From: Streptomyces sp. SAI-127
Lineage (GTDB): Bacteria > Actinomycetota > Actinomycetes > Streptomycetales > Streptomycetaceae
Direction: 5' to 3'
NCBI RefSeq assembly: GCF_029894425.1
Contig: NZ_JARXYJ010000001.1
Coordinates: 7,460,501 to 7,524,500, forward strand
DNA length: 64,000 nt
Each line of letters starts with the position of its first letter. Within the stretch, counting starts at the first letter, position 1. Positions 1-9,460 of this stretch are shown one piece after another. The notes beneath the pieces are model-generated. The model saw only the letters and a program-made list of their open reading frames with translations. It was not told the origin of the DNA and did not search any database. The position numbers and the translations under genes are program-made.

Positions 1-1
1 C

Positions 2-2194
2 GTCGAGCGGCTCGCCGAGCACTGCGGCCGACGCAGCATGCTGCTGATCCTCGACAACTGCGAGCACGTGGTCGACGCGGCCGCCCGTCTGGCGGAGACG
101 CTCCTGGAGCGCTGCCCCGGACTGACCGTCCTGGCCACCAGCCGTGAACCCCTCGGCGTGCCGGGGGAGTTGCTGCGGCCCGTGGAGCCGCTGCCCGAGC
201 CGGTCGCGCTGCGGCTGCTCGCCGACCGGGGGGCCGCGGCCCGGCCCGGATTCCGGGTCGACGGCGACGAGGGGACCGCGGCGGCCTGCGCGGAGATCTG
301 CCGGCGCCTCGACGGGCTGCCCCTCGGTATCGAGCTCGCCGCCGCCCGGCTACGGATGCTGACCCCACGTCAGATCGCCGACCGGCTCGACGACCGCTTC
401 CGGCTGCTCACCTCCGGCAGTCGTACCGTGCTGCCCCGCCAGCAGACCCTGCGGGCCGTCGTCGACTGGTCGTGGGACCTGCTCGACGGCGAGGAACGGG
501 ACGTCCTGCGGCGGCTTTCGGTGTTCGCCGGCGGCTGTGACCTGGCCGCCGCCGAGGCCGTGTGCGGGCCCGCCGCACTGGACGCGCTCGGCTCGCTCGT
601 CGACAAGTCCCTTGTGGTGGCTGCTCCTTCGGGGGACGGCGAGATGCGCTACCGGCTCCTGGAGACCGTCGCCGAATACGCCGGCGAGCGCCTCGACGAG
701 ACGGACGGCTCGCGCGCCGACGCCGAGCGCGCGCATCTGGCGTACTACCGCGAACTCGCGCGCACCACCGACCCGTTGCTGCGCGGCCCCCGCCAACTCA
801 CCGCCATCGAGCGCCTGGAGCGCGAGTACGAGAACCTCCGCACCGCCCTGCGCCGGGCCGTCGCCGACCGCGACGAGCAGGAGGGGCTGTGCCTGGTGCT
901 GTCGCTGGCCTGGTACTGGCAGATGCGTGACCTGCGCATCGAGGCCCGCAACTGGTCCCGCGACGTCCAGGGCCTCGGCCCCGACCCCTTCACCGAGCCG
1001 GTCCGCCCCGCCGCGCCGGTGTGGGAGCGCTGCACGGACACCCCGCCGCCGTGGACCGGCGAGGTGCTGGAAGAGGCCCGGCGCGGCGCGCACCTCGTCC
1101 ATCTCGCCTGCATGGACACCGAGTTGGACGCCTGGCAGAACCAGCACGCGCAGGCGAAACTGCGGGCCATCGCCAGCACCTACGAGCCCGGCATGGCACA
1201 GACCTGCCGGATGCCGGGCTCCCTGTGGTTCTTCGCCATCATGCTCACCGGGGACATGGAGCGGCTGCGGAAGGTCATCCAGGCGACCGTCGACACCTGC
1301 CGGGCCACCCCGGGCTACGAGTGGGAGCTCGCCGCGGCCCTCCAGTGGCGGGCCAACCTGCTCGCCAACCGCTCCGACTGGGCCGGCGACGCCATCCAGG
1401 ACGCCGAGGAGGCGCTGGAGATCTACGAGCGGATCGGCGACCTGTGGGGCACCGCCGAGGCGCTCTCCGCACGCGCCGAAGCACATGAGCGCAAGGGCGA
1501 ATGGCACGCGGCCGCGGCCGACTACGAGCGGGCGATCGAGCGGGCCGAACAACTCGGCGCCCGCGCCCAGAAGTCCGTGCTCAACGCCCGACTGGGCAGC
1601 ACGCTGCTGGAGACGGGGGAGGCCGAGCGCGGCGAACTCCTGCTGCATGAGGTGATCGCCGACCAGGAAGGCGCCCGCAACGAGGCGATGCCCGCCGCCC
1701 GGATGTTCCTCGCCGGCCGGCTCGGCCTGACCGGCCGCATTCCCGAGGCGCGCGAACAACTCCAGCTGCTGCGCCAGCAGTTCGGCATCGCTCACTTCGT
1801 CATCTTCGACGCCTTCATCCTCGGCTCGGAGGCCTGGCTGGAGGCCGTGGACGGCTGCTACGACAAGTGTCTGACCCTGACCCGCCGGGCGCTGGAGAAG
1901 TCCGAGGATCCGCTGGCCCTGACCATCGCCCCGCACATGCGCACCATGTACCTGCACACCGCCGGGCTCGCCCTCGCCGGGGCCGACGGCGGCGACCGCG
2001 CCCGCGACGGAGCCCGCTGCCTCAGGGCCGGGGACGCGCTGCTGCCGCCCAGCCACTGCCCGACGTCGGTCGAGCGCAGCGTGCGCGGCAGGGCCGAGCA
2101 GGAGCTGCGCGCGGTGCTCGGTGACGCGGCCTACGAGTCGGCGTACGCGGAGGGCGACGGCCTCTCCCCCCGGGAGGCCGCCGCCCTGGTGTGA
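2..2194 (+). CDS. AfsR/SARP-type transcriptional regulator with NB-ARC-like ATPase and TPR region (5' end outside window)
   Basis: The reading frame is open from the first bases, so the N-terminus is missing; about 730 residues are visible. They begin at a Walker B strand (LLILDNCEHV), followed by the sensor motif LATSREPL, the helical block of STAND ATPases (GLPLGIELAAARLRML) and a TPR-rich C-terminal half. This matches the C-terminal part of BTAD/SARP-type or related ATPase regulators. The DNA-binding domain and Walker A would lie upstream, so SARP versus another STAND regulator cannot be settled here. The gene is convergent with the ABC operon ending at 2214, only 19 bp away. Phased heptamers upstream of that operon make it a plausible target of this regulator. 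Confidence is high for the STAND-ATPase architecture and moderate for the SARP label. Confidence 0.8.
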   Translation, partial: VERLAEHCGRRSMLLILDNCEHVVDAAARLAETLLERCPGLTVLATSREPLGVPGELLRPVEPLPEPVALRLLADRGAAARPGFRVDGDEGTAAACAEICRRLDGLPLGIELAAARLRMLTPRQIADRLDDRFRLLTSGSRTVLPRQQTLRAVVDWSWDLLDGEERDVLRRLSVFAGGCDLAAAEAVCGPAALDALGSLVDKSLVVAAPSGDGEMRYRLLETVAEYAGERLDETDGSRADAERAHLAYYRELARTTDPLLRGPRQLTAIERLEREYENLRTALRRAVADRDEQEGLCLVLSLAWYWQMRDLRIEARNWSRDVQGLGPDPFTEPVRPAAPVWERCTDTPPPWTGEVLEEARRGAHLVHLACMDTELDAWQNQHAQAKLRAIASTYEPGMAQTCRMPGSLWFFAIMLTGDMERLRKVIQATVDTCRATPGYEWELAAALQWRANLLANRSDWAGDAIQDAEEALEIYERIGDLWGTAEALSARAEAHERKGEWHAAAADYERAIERAEQLGARAQKSVLNARLGSTLLETGEAERGELLLHEVIADQEGARNEAMPAARMFLAGRLGLTGRIPEAREQLQLLRQQFGIAHFVIFDAFILGSEAWLEAVDGCYDKCLTLTRRALEKSEDPLALTIAPHMRTMYLHTAGLALAGADGGDRARDGARCLRAGDALLPPSHCPTSVERSVRGRAEQELRAVLGDAAYESAYAEGDGLSPREAAALV

Positions 2195-2213
2195 CGCGCA
2201 CCGACGCCGAACT

Positions 2214-3029
2214 TCAGTTCTTCGTGCGGAACTTGTGGATGGCGTACGGTGCCGCCACCGCCGTGATCGCCGCCGACCAGCCGAGCGTGACCCACAGGTC
2301 GTGGGCGACCGGGCCGCCCACCATCAGCCCGCGGGCCGCGTCGGCGAGCGTGGACAGCGGGTTGTAGTCGGTGAAGTGCTGGAGCCAGCCCGGCATGGAG
2401 TTCGTCGGAGCGAAGATCGACGAGCCGAACTGGAGCGGGAACAGCACCAGGAAGCCCATCGCCTGCACGGACTGCGCGTTCTTCAGGATCACGCCCAGGG
2501 TGAGGAACACCCACATGATCGAGGAGGCGAACACGGCGGACAGGCCCACCGCCGCGAACAGTCCGGCCCAGTGATTGATGTCGAACCCGACCAGGACGGC
2601 GACGATCATCAGCACGGTGGTCGCGAACAGCATCCGCAGCAGTTCCACGGAGATCTTCGCGAACAGCACGGAGCCGCGCCCGATCGGCAGGGACCGGAAG
2701 CGGTCCATGACACCGGAGTTGAAGTCCTGGCTGAAGCCGGTGCCGACGCCCTGGGAGAGGGTCATGCTCATCATCGCGATCATGCCCGGGATGACGTACT
2801 GGACGTATCCGTCCTGCCCGCCGCCCAGGGCCTGCCCGATCGAGCCGCCGAAGACGTAGACGAACAGCAGGGTGAAGACGACCGGCATCAGTATGGCGTC
2901 GAACATCGACTCCGGGTCCTGCCGGATCCACAGCAGGTTGCGGCGGACGAGGGCGCCGGTGTGCCGGAGGTGCCCGCGCAGCGGGATCCGGGCGTCGGCT
3001 TCCGTGGCGGTAAGGGTGGCGGCGCTCAT
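2214..3029 (-). CDS. ABC transporter permease (ABC-2 type, DrrB-like)
   Basis: A 271-residue integral membrane protein of the ABC-2 permease family, expected to form the membrane channel of a drug or lipid exporter together with the ATPase encoded just upstream. It has a short cytosolic N-terminus, about six hydrophobic segments, and the family stretch around LPIGRGSVLFAKI in the middle. The ATG at 3029 overlaps the stop of the ATPase gene (ATGA), indicating translational coupling; in-frame extensions upstream would run through the ATPase gene and were discarded. Length is typical of DrrB-like permeases. The substrate cannot be told from sequence. Confidence 0.92.
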   Translation of the reverse strand: MSAATLTATEADARIPLRGHLRHTGALVRRNLLWIRQDPESMFDAILMPVVFTLLFVYVFGGSIGQALGGGQDGYVQYVIPGMIAMMSMTLSQGVGTGFSQDFNSGVMDRFRSLPIGRGSVLFAKISVELLRMLFATTVLMIVAVLVGFDINHWAGLFAAVGLSAVFASSIMWVFLTLGVILKNAQSVQAMGFLVLFPLQFGSSIFAPTNSMPGWLQHFTDYNPLSTLADAARGLMVGGPVAHDLWVTLGWSAAITAVAAPYAIHKFRTKN

Positions 3030-4051
3030 ACGGCGACCTCCTCGCGGGTGTCGGTGGGGACGGTGTCCTGCGGGGCACTGGCGCGGTGGCCGGTGAGGGA
3101 CAGGAACACCTCGTCCAGGCTGGGCAGTTCGGTGGTGATGGAGGAGAGGGTGATGCCACGAGCGGTGACCGCGCCGACCACGGCGGTCAGCTGCTCGTCG
3201 CTGAGGATCGGGACGATGACGGTGCCGCGTTCGGTGTCCACGGTGCTGGTGGCGAGCCCGGTGATGCCGAGCTCGTCGATCCACCCGGCGAGCGGCTGCA
3301 GCTGCAGCGGATCGACGGGCCGTACCCGCAGTGAGCGCCCGCCCACCTTCGCCTTGAGGTCCTCGATGGCGCCGGCGGCGATGACCTTGCCGTGGTCCAC
3401 AACGGTCAGCTCGGAGGCGAGCTGCTCGGCCTCCTCCATGTACTGCGTGGTCAGCAGGACGGTGACCCCGTCCCCGACCATCCGCTTGACCTCGTCCCAC
3501 ACCTCGTTGCGGGTGCGCGGGTCGAGACCGGTGGTCGGCTCGTCCAGGAAGAGCACCTGGGGCCGGCCGATCATCGAGGCGGCGAGGTCGAGCCGGCGCC
3601 GCATACCGCCGGAGTAGGTGCTCGCCGGCCGCTTCGCCGCGTCCGTGAGCGAGAAGCGCTCCAGCAGTTCGTCGGCCCGGGTGCGGGCCTCCTTGCGGGG
3701 CAGGTCGAGCAGCCGCCCGATCATGTAGAGGTTCTCCCAGCCCGGCAGCTTCTCGTCCACCGAGGCGTACTGCCCGGTGAGCCCGATGACCCGCCGCAGC
3801 TGACGGGGCTGCCGCACGGCGTCGTACCCGGCGACGGTGGCCTGCCCGGCGTCCGGAGACAGGAGGGTGGACAGAATGCGTACGAGGGTGGTCTTCCCGG
3901 CCCCGTTCGGCCCGAGCACACCCATCACGGTGCCCTCGCGCACGTCCAGGTCGACGCCGTCCAGCGCCTTGGTCTCGCCGTAGTGCTTGACCAGCCCCCG
4001 CACGGAAACGGCGGAGTCCCCGCTCTTGGGGTTCTTGTCGATTCGCGTCAT
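3026..4051 (-). CDS. ABC transporter ATP-binding protein (DrrA-like)
   Basis: A 341-residue ATPase of the daunorubicin-resistance (DrrA) type. It has Walker A GPNGAGKTT, the Q-loop near the LTGQYASVDE segment, the signature STYSGGMRRRLDLA, Walker B QVLFLDEPTTGLD and a C-terminal DrrA extension after the H-loop. It energises the ABC-2 permease encoded downstream in the same operon; the two genes overlap by four bases. I chose ATG 4051 (MTRIDKN) because the longer in-frame extension would read through the heptamer repeat region. The operon probably exports a hydrophobic compound. Regulation is likely through the phased repeats at 4074-4123. Confidence 0.93.
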   Translation of the reverse strand: MTRIDKNPKSGDSAVSVRGLVKHYGETKALDGVDLDVREGTVMGVLGPNGAGKTTLVRILSTLLSPDAGQATVAGYDAVRQPRQLRRVIGLTGQYASVDEKLPGWENLYMIGRLLDLPRKEARTRADELLERFSLTDAAKRPASTYSGGMRRRLDLAASMIGRPQVLFLDEPTTGLDPRTRNEVWDEVKRMVGDGVTVLLTTQYMEEAEQLASELTVVDHGKVIAAGAIEDLKAKVGGRSLRVRPVDPLQLQPLAGWIDELGITGLATSTVDTERGTVIVPILSDEQLTAVVGAVTARGITLSSITTELPSLDEVFLSLTGHRASAPQDTVPTDTREEVAV

Positions 4052-4073
4052 ACCGAGGACGGTGTCAGCCCCC

Positions 4074-4123
4074 ACCGACAAACCACCGACAGGTCGCCTA
4101 CACGGGCCTACAGGTCGCCGACA
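4074..4123 (-). promoter_or_regulatory. Five phased heptamers upstream of the ABC operon (candidate SARP/OmpR-type operator)
   Basis: Copies of the plus-strand heptamer RCCKACA lie at 4074-4080, 4085-4091, 4096-4102, 4106-4112 and 4117-4123, with start-to-start spacing 11, 11, 10 and 11 bp. On the coding (minus) strand the units read TGTCGGC, TGTAGGC, TGTAGGC, TGTCGGT, TGTCGGT. They end about 23 bp before the ATPase start codon. Direct heptamers phased at one helical turn are the known recognition pattern of SARP/OmpR winged-helix activators. Binding is inferred. Confidence 0.55.
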
Positions 4124-4134
4124 GAGCAAAAAAG

Positions 4135-4162
4135 GGGGCGCCCGGCGTTCACCGGGCGCCCC
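4135..4162 (-). terminator. Intrinsic terminator of the MFS gene
   Basis: An 11-bp perfect GC stem (4135-4145 with 4152-4162) and six-base loop, followed on the minus strand by a T-run (plus-strand AAAAAA at about 4128-4133). It sits just past the stop of the exporter at 4181 and insulates the ABC operon. Confidence 0.85.
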
Positions 4163-4180
4163 TTCTCGTCGTACGACCGC

Positions 4181-5401
4181 TCAGTACCGTACGGCCTCCG
4201 CCTGCTCCGGCAGATGGGCCGCGACCACGCGCTCCCGCCCGGGCGAGAGGTCCACGCGCCGCCGGTCCACGACCGCGGCCACCGCGGCGACCCCGAGGCC
4301 GAGCACGGCCAGGGCCGCGCCCGTCAGTGCCGGGGACGTCACACCGAGGCCCGCGGCCAGGGCGAGGCCGCCGATCCAGGCGCCACCGGCGTTGGCCAGG
4401 TTGAAGGCGGCCTGGTTGGCGGAGGAGGCCAGGGAGGGGGCGGCCGAGGCCTTCTCCATGACCATCAGCTGGAGCGGGGAGCCGGTCACGAAGGCCGCCG
4501 TGCCCAGCAGCACCACCGCCACGGCCGCGCTCCACTGCGTCGACATCAGCACCGGGAACAGGGCCAGGACCACGACCAGCGAGGTCAGGCCGCCGAACAG
4601 GGTGCCGCGCAGCGAGTGGTCGGCGAGCCGTCCGCCGACCAGGTTGCCCGCCGTCGCGCCGACGCCGAACAGCGCGAGCAGCAGCGTCACGCTGGAGTCG
4701 GCGTAGCCGGCGGCGTCCGTGAGCATCGGCGTGATGTAGCTGTACGCGGCGAACAGCGCGCCGAAGCCCGCGACCGTCGTGCCGAGCGCCAGCCAGACGG
4801 GCACCGACTTCAGTGCGACCAGTTCGCGGCGCAGGCCCGCCGCGGGGGCGTGCGCGTGGTCGTGCGGGATGAGGAGCGCCAGGGAGGCTATCGCCGCCAG
4901 GCCGATCGCGCTGACGCCGAGGAAGGTCGCCCGCCAGCCGAAGTGCTGGCCCATGAGGGTGGCGACGGGGACGCCCGCGATGTTGGCGAGGGTCAGGCCG
5001 AGGAACATCAGGGACACCGAGCGGGCCTTGCGCTCAGGCGCCACCATGCCGGTGGCGACGACCGCGCCCACCCCGAAGAAGGCACCGTGCGGCAGACCGC
5101 TCAGGAAGCGGGCCGCGAGCAGCCAGTGTTCGCCGGGGGCGAGGGCGGAGAGCGCGTTGCCGGCCACGAACAGACCCATCAGGCCGATGAGGACCGTACG
5201 GCGGGACATCCGGGCGGTGACCGCGGCGAGCAGCGGGGCGCCGATCACCACGCCCAGCGCGTACGCCGAGACGAGATGGCCGGCGGTCGGGATCGAGATG
5301 CCGAGGTCGCTTGCGACGTCGGGCAGCAGGCCCATCATCACGAATTCGGTGGTGCCGAGACCAAAAGCGCCGACGGCCAGTGCGAGCAGGGCCAAGGGCA
5401 T
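4181..5401 (-). CDS. MFS transporter (DHA1 / AraJ-like efflux)
   Basis: A 406-residue, 12-transmembrane major facilitator of the drug:H+ antiporter-1 type. The N-terminus carries the typical GTTEFVMMGLLPDVA segment in TM1, and a loop 2-3 motif-A region follows (TARMSRRTVLIG). Such proteins export drugs or sugars using the proton gradient. The gene is monocistronic: a terminator follows directly and the next upstream gene starts its own unit. The ATG at 5401 begins just before the first membrane helix. The substrate is unknown. Confidence 0.9.
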   Translation of the reverse strand: MPLALLALAVGAFGLGTTEFVMMGLLPDVASDLGISIPTAGHLVSAYALGVVIGAPLLAAVTARMSRRTVLIGLMGLFVAGNALSALAPGEHWLLAARFLSGLPHGAFFGVGAVVATGMVAPERKARSVSLMFLGLTLANIAGVPVATLMGQHFGWRATFLGVSAIGLAAIASLALLIPHDHAHAPAAGLRRELVALKSVPVWLALGTTVAGFGALFAAYSYITPMLTDAAGYADSSVTLLLALFGVGATAGNLVGGRLADHSLRGTLFGGLTSLVVVLALFPVLMSTQWSAAVAVVLLGTAAFVTGSPLQLMVMEKASAAPSLASSANQAAFNLANAGGAWIGGLALAAGLGVTSPALTGAALAVLGLGVAAVAAVVDRRRVDLSPGRERVVAAHLPEQAEAVRY

Positions 5402-5504
5402 GAAGAGCCGAGCCTTTCAGGGGAGAGCGGAGTTCCGTGCGAGTTTATGTTCAAGTACGGAACAAACACTCCCGGGCCCGGTATTCCAAGGGGCTGCCAG
5501 CGGG

Positions 5505-6554
5505 TTACGACGAGGTGGCGAGGTTCACACGGGCCGCCACCGGCAGATGGTCGCTGCCGGTCTCGGGCAGCGTCCACGAGCTCACCGGCTCCACGCCCTG
5601 CACCATGATCTGGTCGATCCGCGCCATCGGGAACGACGCCGGCCAGCTGAACCCGAAGCCGCTGCCCGCCGCGCCCTGCGTGGAGCGCATCTGAGAGGTG
5701 ACGGCGTTGAGCGCGCGGTCGTTCATCGTGCCGTTGAGGTCGCCGAGCAGGATCTTGCGGGGGAGCTTCTCGTCGGCGATGGCCTCGCCCAGCGCGTCCG
5801 CGCTCTTGTCACGCTGCCGGGCGGTGAACCCGGCCTCCATCTTCACCCGCACGGACGGCAGGTGGGCGACGTAGACCGCGACCTGACCGTCCGGCGCGGC
5901 CACCGTGGCCCGCATGGCCCGGACCCAGCCCAGCTTGATGTCGACGGGCTTCACCCCGGTCAGCGGGTACTTGCTCCACAGCCCCACGGTGCCCTCGACC
6001 GCGTGGTACTTGTACGTCGACGCCAGCGCCTTCTCGTACACCGGCACCGCCGAGGCGGTCAGCTCCTCCAGGGCGACCACGTCCGCGCCGGAGGCGGCCA
6101 CGTCCCGGGCGGTGCCGGACGGATCGGGGTTGTCGGCGTTGACGTTGTGGGTGGCCACCGTGAGGTCGCCGCCGGTGGCGGACTTGTCGGAGAGCAGCCC
6201 CCCGAAGAGGTTCAGCCACACGGCCGCCGGGAGCAGCACCGCGATCAGCGCGGTGGCTGACCTGCGGAGGAAGCCGAACAGGAGCAGCACCGGGACGAAC
6301 AGGCCCAGCCACGGCAGGAACGTCTCGATGAGACTGCCGAGGTTGCCGATGGCGTTCGGGATCTGCGCGTGCAGCAGCATCACCAGGGCGAGGATCACCG
6401 CGAGGGCGGCCAGGACGGCACCGCGGCGCCAGATCCCCCGGTCACCGCGCCAGCCGGAGACCGGCCGTGCGAGCAGGCGCCGGAACCGGGCTCTTTGGCG
6501 CTCGGGTCCCGAGCCGCCCTCCGCCGTTTCCGTCACGTACGCCTGCTGCGCCAT
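5505..6554 (-). CDS. Endonuclease/exonuclease/phosphatase (EEP) family membrane protein
   Basis: A 349-residue protein with a charged cytosolic N-terminus, three hydrophobic helices within about residues 45-120, and a C-terminal EEP fold. Metal-binding and catalytic motifs of the superfamily are visible: ATHNVN, ALEEL, LLGDLNGT and the terminal GSDHLPV. The catalytic domain should face outside the membrane. The family includes DNases, sphingomyelinase-like and inositol-phosphate phosphatases, so the substrate is open. ATG 6554 is the only sensible start. The intergenic stretch to the TetR gene (6555-6776) shows no further coding signal. Confidence 0.88.
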   Translation of the reverse strand: MAQQAYVTETAEGGSGPERQRARFRRLLARPVSGWRGDRGIWRRGAVLAALAVILALVMLLHAQIPNAIGNLGSLIETFLPWLGLFVPVLLLFGFLRRSATALIAVLLPAAVWLNLFGGLLSDKSATGGDLTVATHNVNADNPDPSGTARDVAASGADVVALEELTASAVPVYEKALASTYKYHAVEGTVGLWSKYPLTGVKPVDIKLGWVRAMRATVAAPDGQVAVYVAHLPSVRVKMEAGFTARQRDKSADALGEAIADEKLPRKILLGDLNGTMNDRALNAVTSQMRSTQGAAGSGFGFSWPASFPMARIDQIMVQGVEPVSSWTLPETGSDHLPVAARVNLATSS

Positions 6555-6776
6555 ACCGTCGCCTCACTACCTGCCGTGCACGCCGTTCGCCCCGTTGCCG
6601 TGGGGTCTCAGACACCCCGTACGACCCTAGGGGATGATCGGCTCCCATCTCGTCGTCCCATGACGACCGTACGGGGGCGATGACGTACAAGTCGCCTTCC
6701 TGAGTTCCCTGGCCCGGCGGGGAAAGCGCCCTCTGTGACGAAACGCGCACATGCGGGCCGCGGGGCCCGGACGGCT

Positions 6777-7400
6777 CTAGGAACTGACGGGGCGTAGGCC
6801 CTCGAGGACGGCGTCGACGATCTGTTCCGACAGGCCCTCCGGCAGCGCGGAGTTGGGCTGCATGATGGTGCGGAAGAGCATGGGGCCGATGAACAGGTCG
6901 TTGACCAGTTCGACGTCGACGTCCGTGCGGAGTTCGCCGTTGGCCTGCCCCCGGCGCAGGACGGCGACCTGCTTGCGGCGCCGGGGCGCGACGACGATCG
7001 CGTGGTAGGCGTCCCACACCTTCGGACTGCTCTTCATCTGGGCGAAGACACTGTGCAGCAGCGCCGAGGAACGGGTCATCAGCCCGCGCTGCCGCAACTG
7101 CTCGAGCAGCGCCACGAGATCGTCGCGCATCGAGGTGCCGGGCAGTTCCGCGTCCGGGGGCTCGGCGGTGCGCACGACGTCGACGAAGAGCTCCTCCTTG
7201 CCGTTCCAGCGGCGGTAGATGGTGGCCTTGCCGACGCCCGCGGTACGGGCGATGCGCTCGATGGACAGTTCGGCGAGCGGCACGCCGTCCTCGAGCAGCT
7301 TGATGACGGCCTCGATGATCGACCGCTCCACGGCCTCACTGCGGGGCCGGCCCCGTACGGGCCCCGTCTGCCTGGGCTGACTCTCGGCGAGGCCGCTCAC
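6777..7400 (-). CDS. TetR family transcriptional regulator
   Basis: A 207-residue TetR repressor. The N-terminal helix-turn-helix lies at about residues 30-75 (LSIERIARTAGVGKATIYRR followed by WNGKEELF), and the rest is the ligand-binding domain. It is encoded immediately downstream of, and on the same strand as, the DHA2 exporter. A near-perfect palindrome at the exporter promoter (9299-9327) is the obvious candidate operator, which would make this the local exporter repressor. The ligand is unknown. Confidence 0.9.
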   Translation of the reverse strand: MSGLAESQPRQTGPVRGRPRSEAVERSIIEAVIKLLEDGVPLAELSIERIARTAGVGKATIYRRWNGKEELFVDVVRTAEPPDAELPGTSMRDDLVALLEQLRQRGLMTRSSALLHSVFAQMKSSPKVWDAYHAIVVAPRRRKQVAVLRRGQANGELRTDVDVELVNDLFIGPMLFRTIMQPNSALPEGLSEQIVDAVLEGLRPVSS

Positions 7401-7645
7401 GTCGCTTGGTCCTCTCGGTGGGATGGGATGATTGTCCCTGCCCTATGGCCGGACAGGGGGGCGGGGCCCGGCCGTTGTCCGCGACGGTGACCTCCTCATG
7501 TGCGACCCCGGCTCGCCGATCCAGCCGGCCGACGCCCTCCCCGTACACCTGGCAGGCCTGCCCGGCTGGTCGCCGCACACGGGCCGCGCCGGTCGACCGC
7601 CCTTCCGCCCGGGGCCGCGGCTTCCCGCGGCCTTCCGACCGGTCC

Positions 7646-7665
7646 GGCGGCCGGGCCCGGCCGCC
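7646..7665. terminator. 20-bp perfect GC palindrome after the DHA2 exporter
   Basis: A 20-bp perfect palindrome (GGCGGCCGGG joined to its own complement) lies 28 bp past the exporter stop codon. It has no T-run, so it is either a Streptomyces-style T-less terminator or a processing hairpin. The rest of 7401-7692 shows no gene. Confidence 0.45.
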
Positions 7666-7692
7666 ACCGTCACCTCCCGTCGCCCGGCCGGG

Positions 7693-9279
7693 TCACTCGC
7701 TCGCGGGTACCAACTCCTGTTTCTCCTGTCCCTGCTGAGGCTCCGTCGGCCGGCCCGGCAGGAACAGGGCCACCACGACGGCGCCGATGAGGGCCACGCC
7801 CGCTCCGCACAGCGCGGTGACGTGCATCGCGTGCAGAAAGGCGTCGTTGGCCGGGCCGACCAGGGCGTCGCCCCGGGGGCCGAGCTTCGCGGCGACGCCG
7901 AGGGTGGCCTCGATGGACTCGCCCGCGGTGTGCCGTACGCCTGCCGGAACCTGCCCGAGATGGGACTCGATGCTGTTGCGGTAGGCCGTGGAGAGCACCG
8001 AGCCGAGGACGGCGATGCCGAGCGCGCCGCCGACCTGCCGGAAGGTGTTGCTGAGCGCGGAAGCGGAGCCGGCCTTCTCGCGCGGCAGGGCCTGCATGAT
8101 GACGACGCTGGTCGGCGTCATGATGTGCGCCATGCCGGTGCCCATGAGGAAGAAGATCACCTCGAGGAGCCAGATCGGCGTGTCCGCCTCCAGCGCGGCG
8201 AACGCGACCAGCATCGCGGCGATCAGCAGCATGCCGCCCGTGGTCGTCGCCCGGTTGCCGAAGCGGTCGACGACCAGCCGGGCGCGCGGCGCGAAGATCA
8301 GCTGCGCGGCGGCCAGCGGCAGCATCAGCAGACCGGTCTGCAGCGGCGAGTAGCCCCGCACGCTCTGGGTGTAGAAGACCGAGAAGAAGGTCACGCCCAT
8401 CAGCGCGAAGAACACCAGCCCTATGGCGCCGATCGCGGCCGAGAAGACCTTGTTCTTGAAGTAGGTGACATCGATCGACGGATGGTCGCTGCGCTTCTCG
8501 AACACCACGAAGGCGACGAGCACGGCGAGACCGGCACCGATGGTGGCCAGCACGGTCGCGTCCGTGAAGTCGGCGAGCTGACCGCCCTTGATGATGCCGT
8601 AGACGAGCAGGACCAGGCCGACGACCGACAGCACGACACCGACGGGGTCGATCCGGCCGGGATTCGGGTCACGGGAGTCGGGCACCAGCCACAGCATCAG
8701 CCCGAGGGCGAGCACCACGATCGGCACGTTGATGAGGAAGACGGAGCCCCACCAGAAGTGGGCGAGGAGCACACCGCCGGTGATCGGCCCGATGGCGATG
8801 GCGAGTCCGACGCCACCCGCCCAGATGCCGATGGCCTTGGGCTGCTCCTCGCGCTCGAAGACGTTCATCAGGACGGCGAGCGTGGCCGGCATGACGAACG
8901 CCGCGCCGAGGCCCATCAGCGCGCGGAAGGTGATCAGCTGGACCGGCGATCCGGAGAAGGCGGCGAGGGCGGAGCCTGCGCCGAACACGAGCAGACCGCC
9001 CAGCAGCACCTTCTTGCGGCCGAGCCGGTCGCCGAGCAGGCCCGCGGTGAACAGGAGGCCCGCGAAGACCAGGGTGTAGGCGTTGATCGCCCACTCCAGC
9101 TCGCTCTGGGTGGCGCCCAGGCCGGTCGGCGCGGGAGTCGAGATCGTCTTGATCGCGACGTTGAGGATCGAGTTGTCGAGCACCACGATCAGCAGGCTCA
9201 GCATCAGCACGCCGAGGATTGCCCAGCGGCGCCGGTGCACCGCTTCCGGTACCCGGGAGTCAGGGACTGCGGTAGTCAT
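7693..9279 (-). CDS. MFS transporter, DHA2 (EmrB/QacA) family
   Basis: A 528-residue, 14-transmembrane drug:H+ antiporter-2. The N-terminus MTTAVPDSR is followed by TM1 with the LDNSILNVA motif of the family (substrate/proton site Asp), and motif A appears as [13 protein letters not shown]. These proteins expel cationic drugs or toxic metabolites. The gene precedes the TetR regulator on the same strand. A palindromic operator 20 bp before the start codon suggests it is repressed until an effector appears. ATG 9279 has only a weak ribosome-binding site. Confidence 0.92.
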   Translation of the reverse strand: MTTAVPDSRVPEAVHRRRWAILGVLMLSLLIVVLDNSILNVAIKTISTPAPTGLGATQSELEWAINAYTLVFAGLLFTAGLLGDRLGRKKVLLGGLLVFGAGSALAAFSGSPVQLITFRALMGLGAAFVMPATLAVLMNVFEREEQPKAIGIWAGGVGLAIAIGPITGGVLLAHFWWGSVFLINVPIVVLALGLMLWLVPDSRDPNPGRIDPVGVVLSVVGLVLLVYGIIKGGQLADFTDATVLATIGAGLAVLVAFVVFEKRSDHPSIDVTYFKNKVFSAAIGAIGLVFFALMGVTFFSVFYTQSVRGYSPLQTGLLMLPLAAAQLIFAPRARLVVDRFGNRATTTGGMLLIAAMLVAFAALEADTPIWLLEVIFFLMGTGMAHIMTPTSVVIMQALPREKAGSASALSNTFRQVGGALGIAVLGSVLSTAYRNSIESHLGQVPAGVRHTAGESIEATLGVAAKLGPRGDALVGPANDAFLHAMHVTALCGAGVALIGAVVVALFLPGRPTEPQQGQEKQELVPASE

Positions 9280-9298
9280 GCGATCGAGGGTAGCGCCA

Positions 9299-9327
9299 TT
9301 ACGATACGGGACCGTCTCGTATCGTAA
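9299..9327. promoter_or_regulatory. 29-bp palindromic operator (probable TetR site) at the DHA2 exporter promoter
   Basis: Arms TTACGATACG (9299-9308) and CGTATCGTAA (9318-9327) are perfectly complementary, and the central 9 bp are nearly symmetric too (GGACCGTCT). It lies directly upstream of the exporter start at 9279. Palindromes of this size and position are typical for TetR repressors of drug efflux genes. Confidence 0.75.
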
Positions 9328-9460
9328 GTCTTTACCGAGACCTTACGTGCCTGAACGGTCACATCCACCACCTCTGGCCCTGACTGGCACGAGGTGCCAC
9401 CATGGAGGTGATCCGGGGACGCCGTGAGGGCGCCTCGAGATGACGTAAGGAGCCGTTGCA

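Noticed and set aside
3392..5608. A 738-codon plus-strand frame across the ABC ATPase and MFS genes
   Set aside because: It is antisense to two genes with conserved motifs and covers a terminator and operator region.
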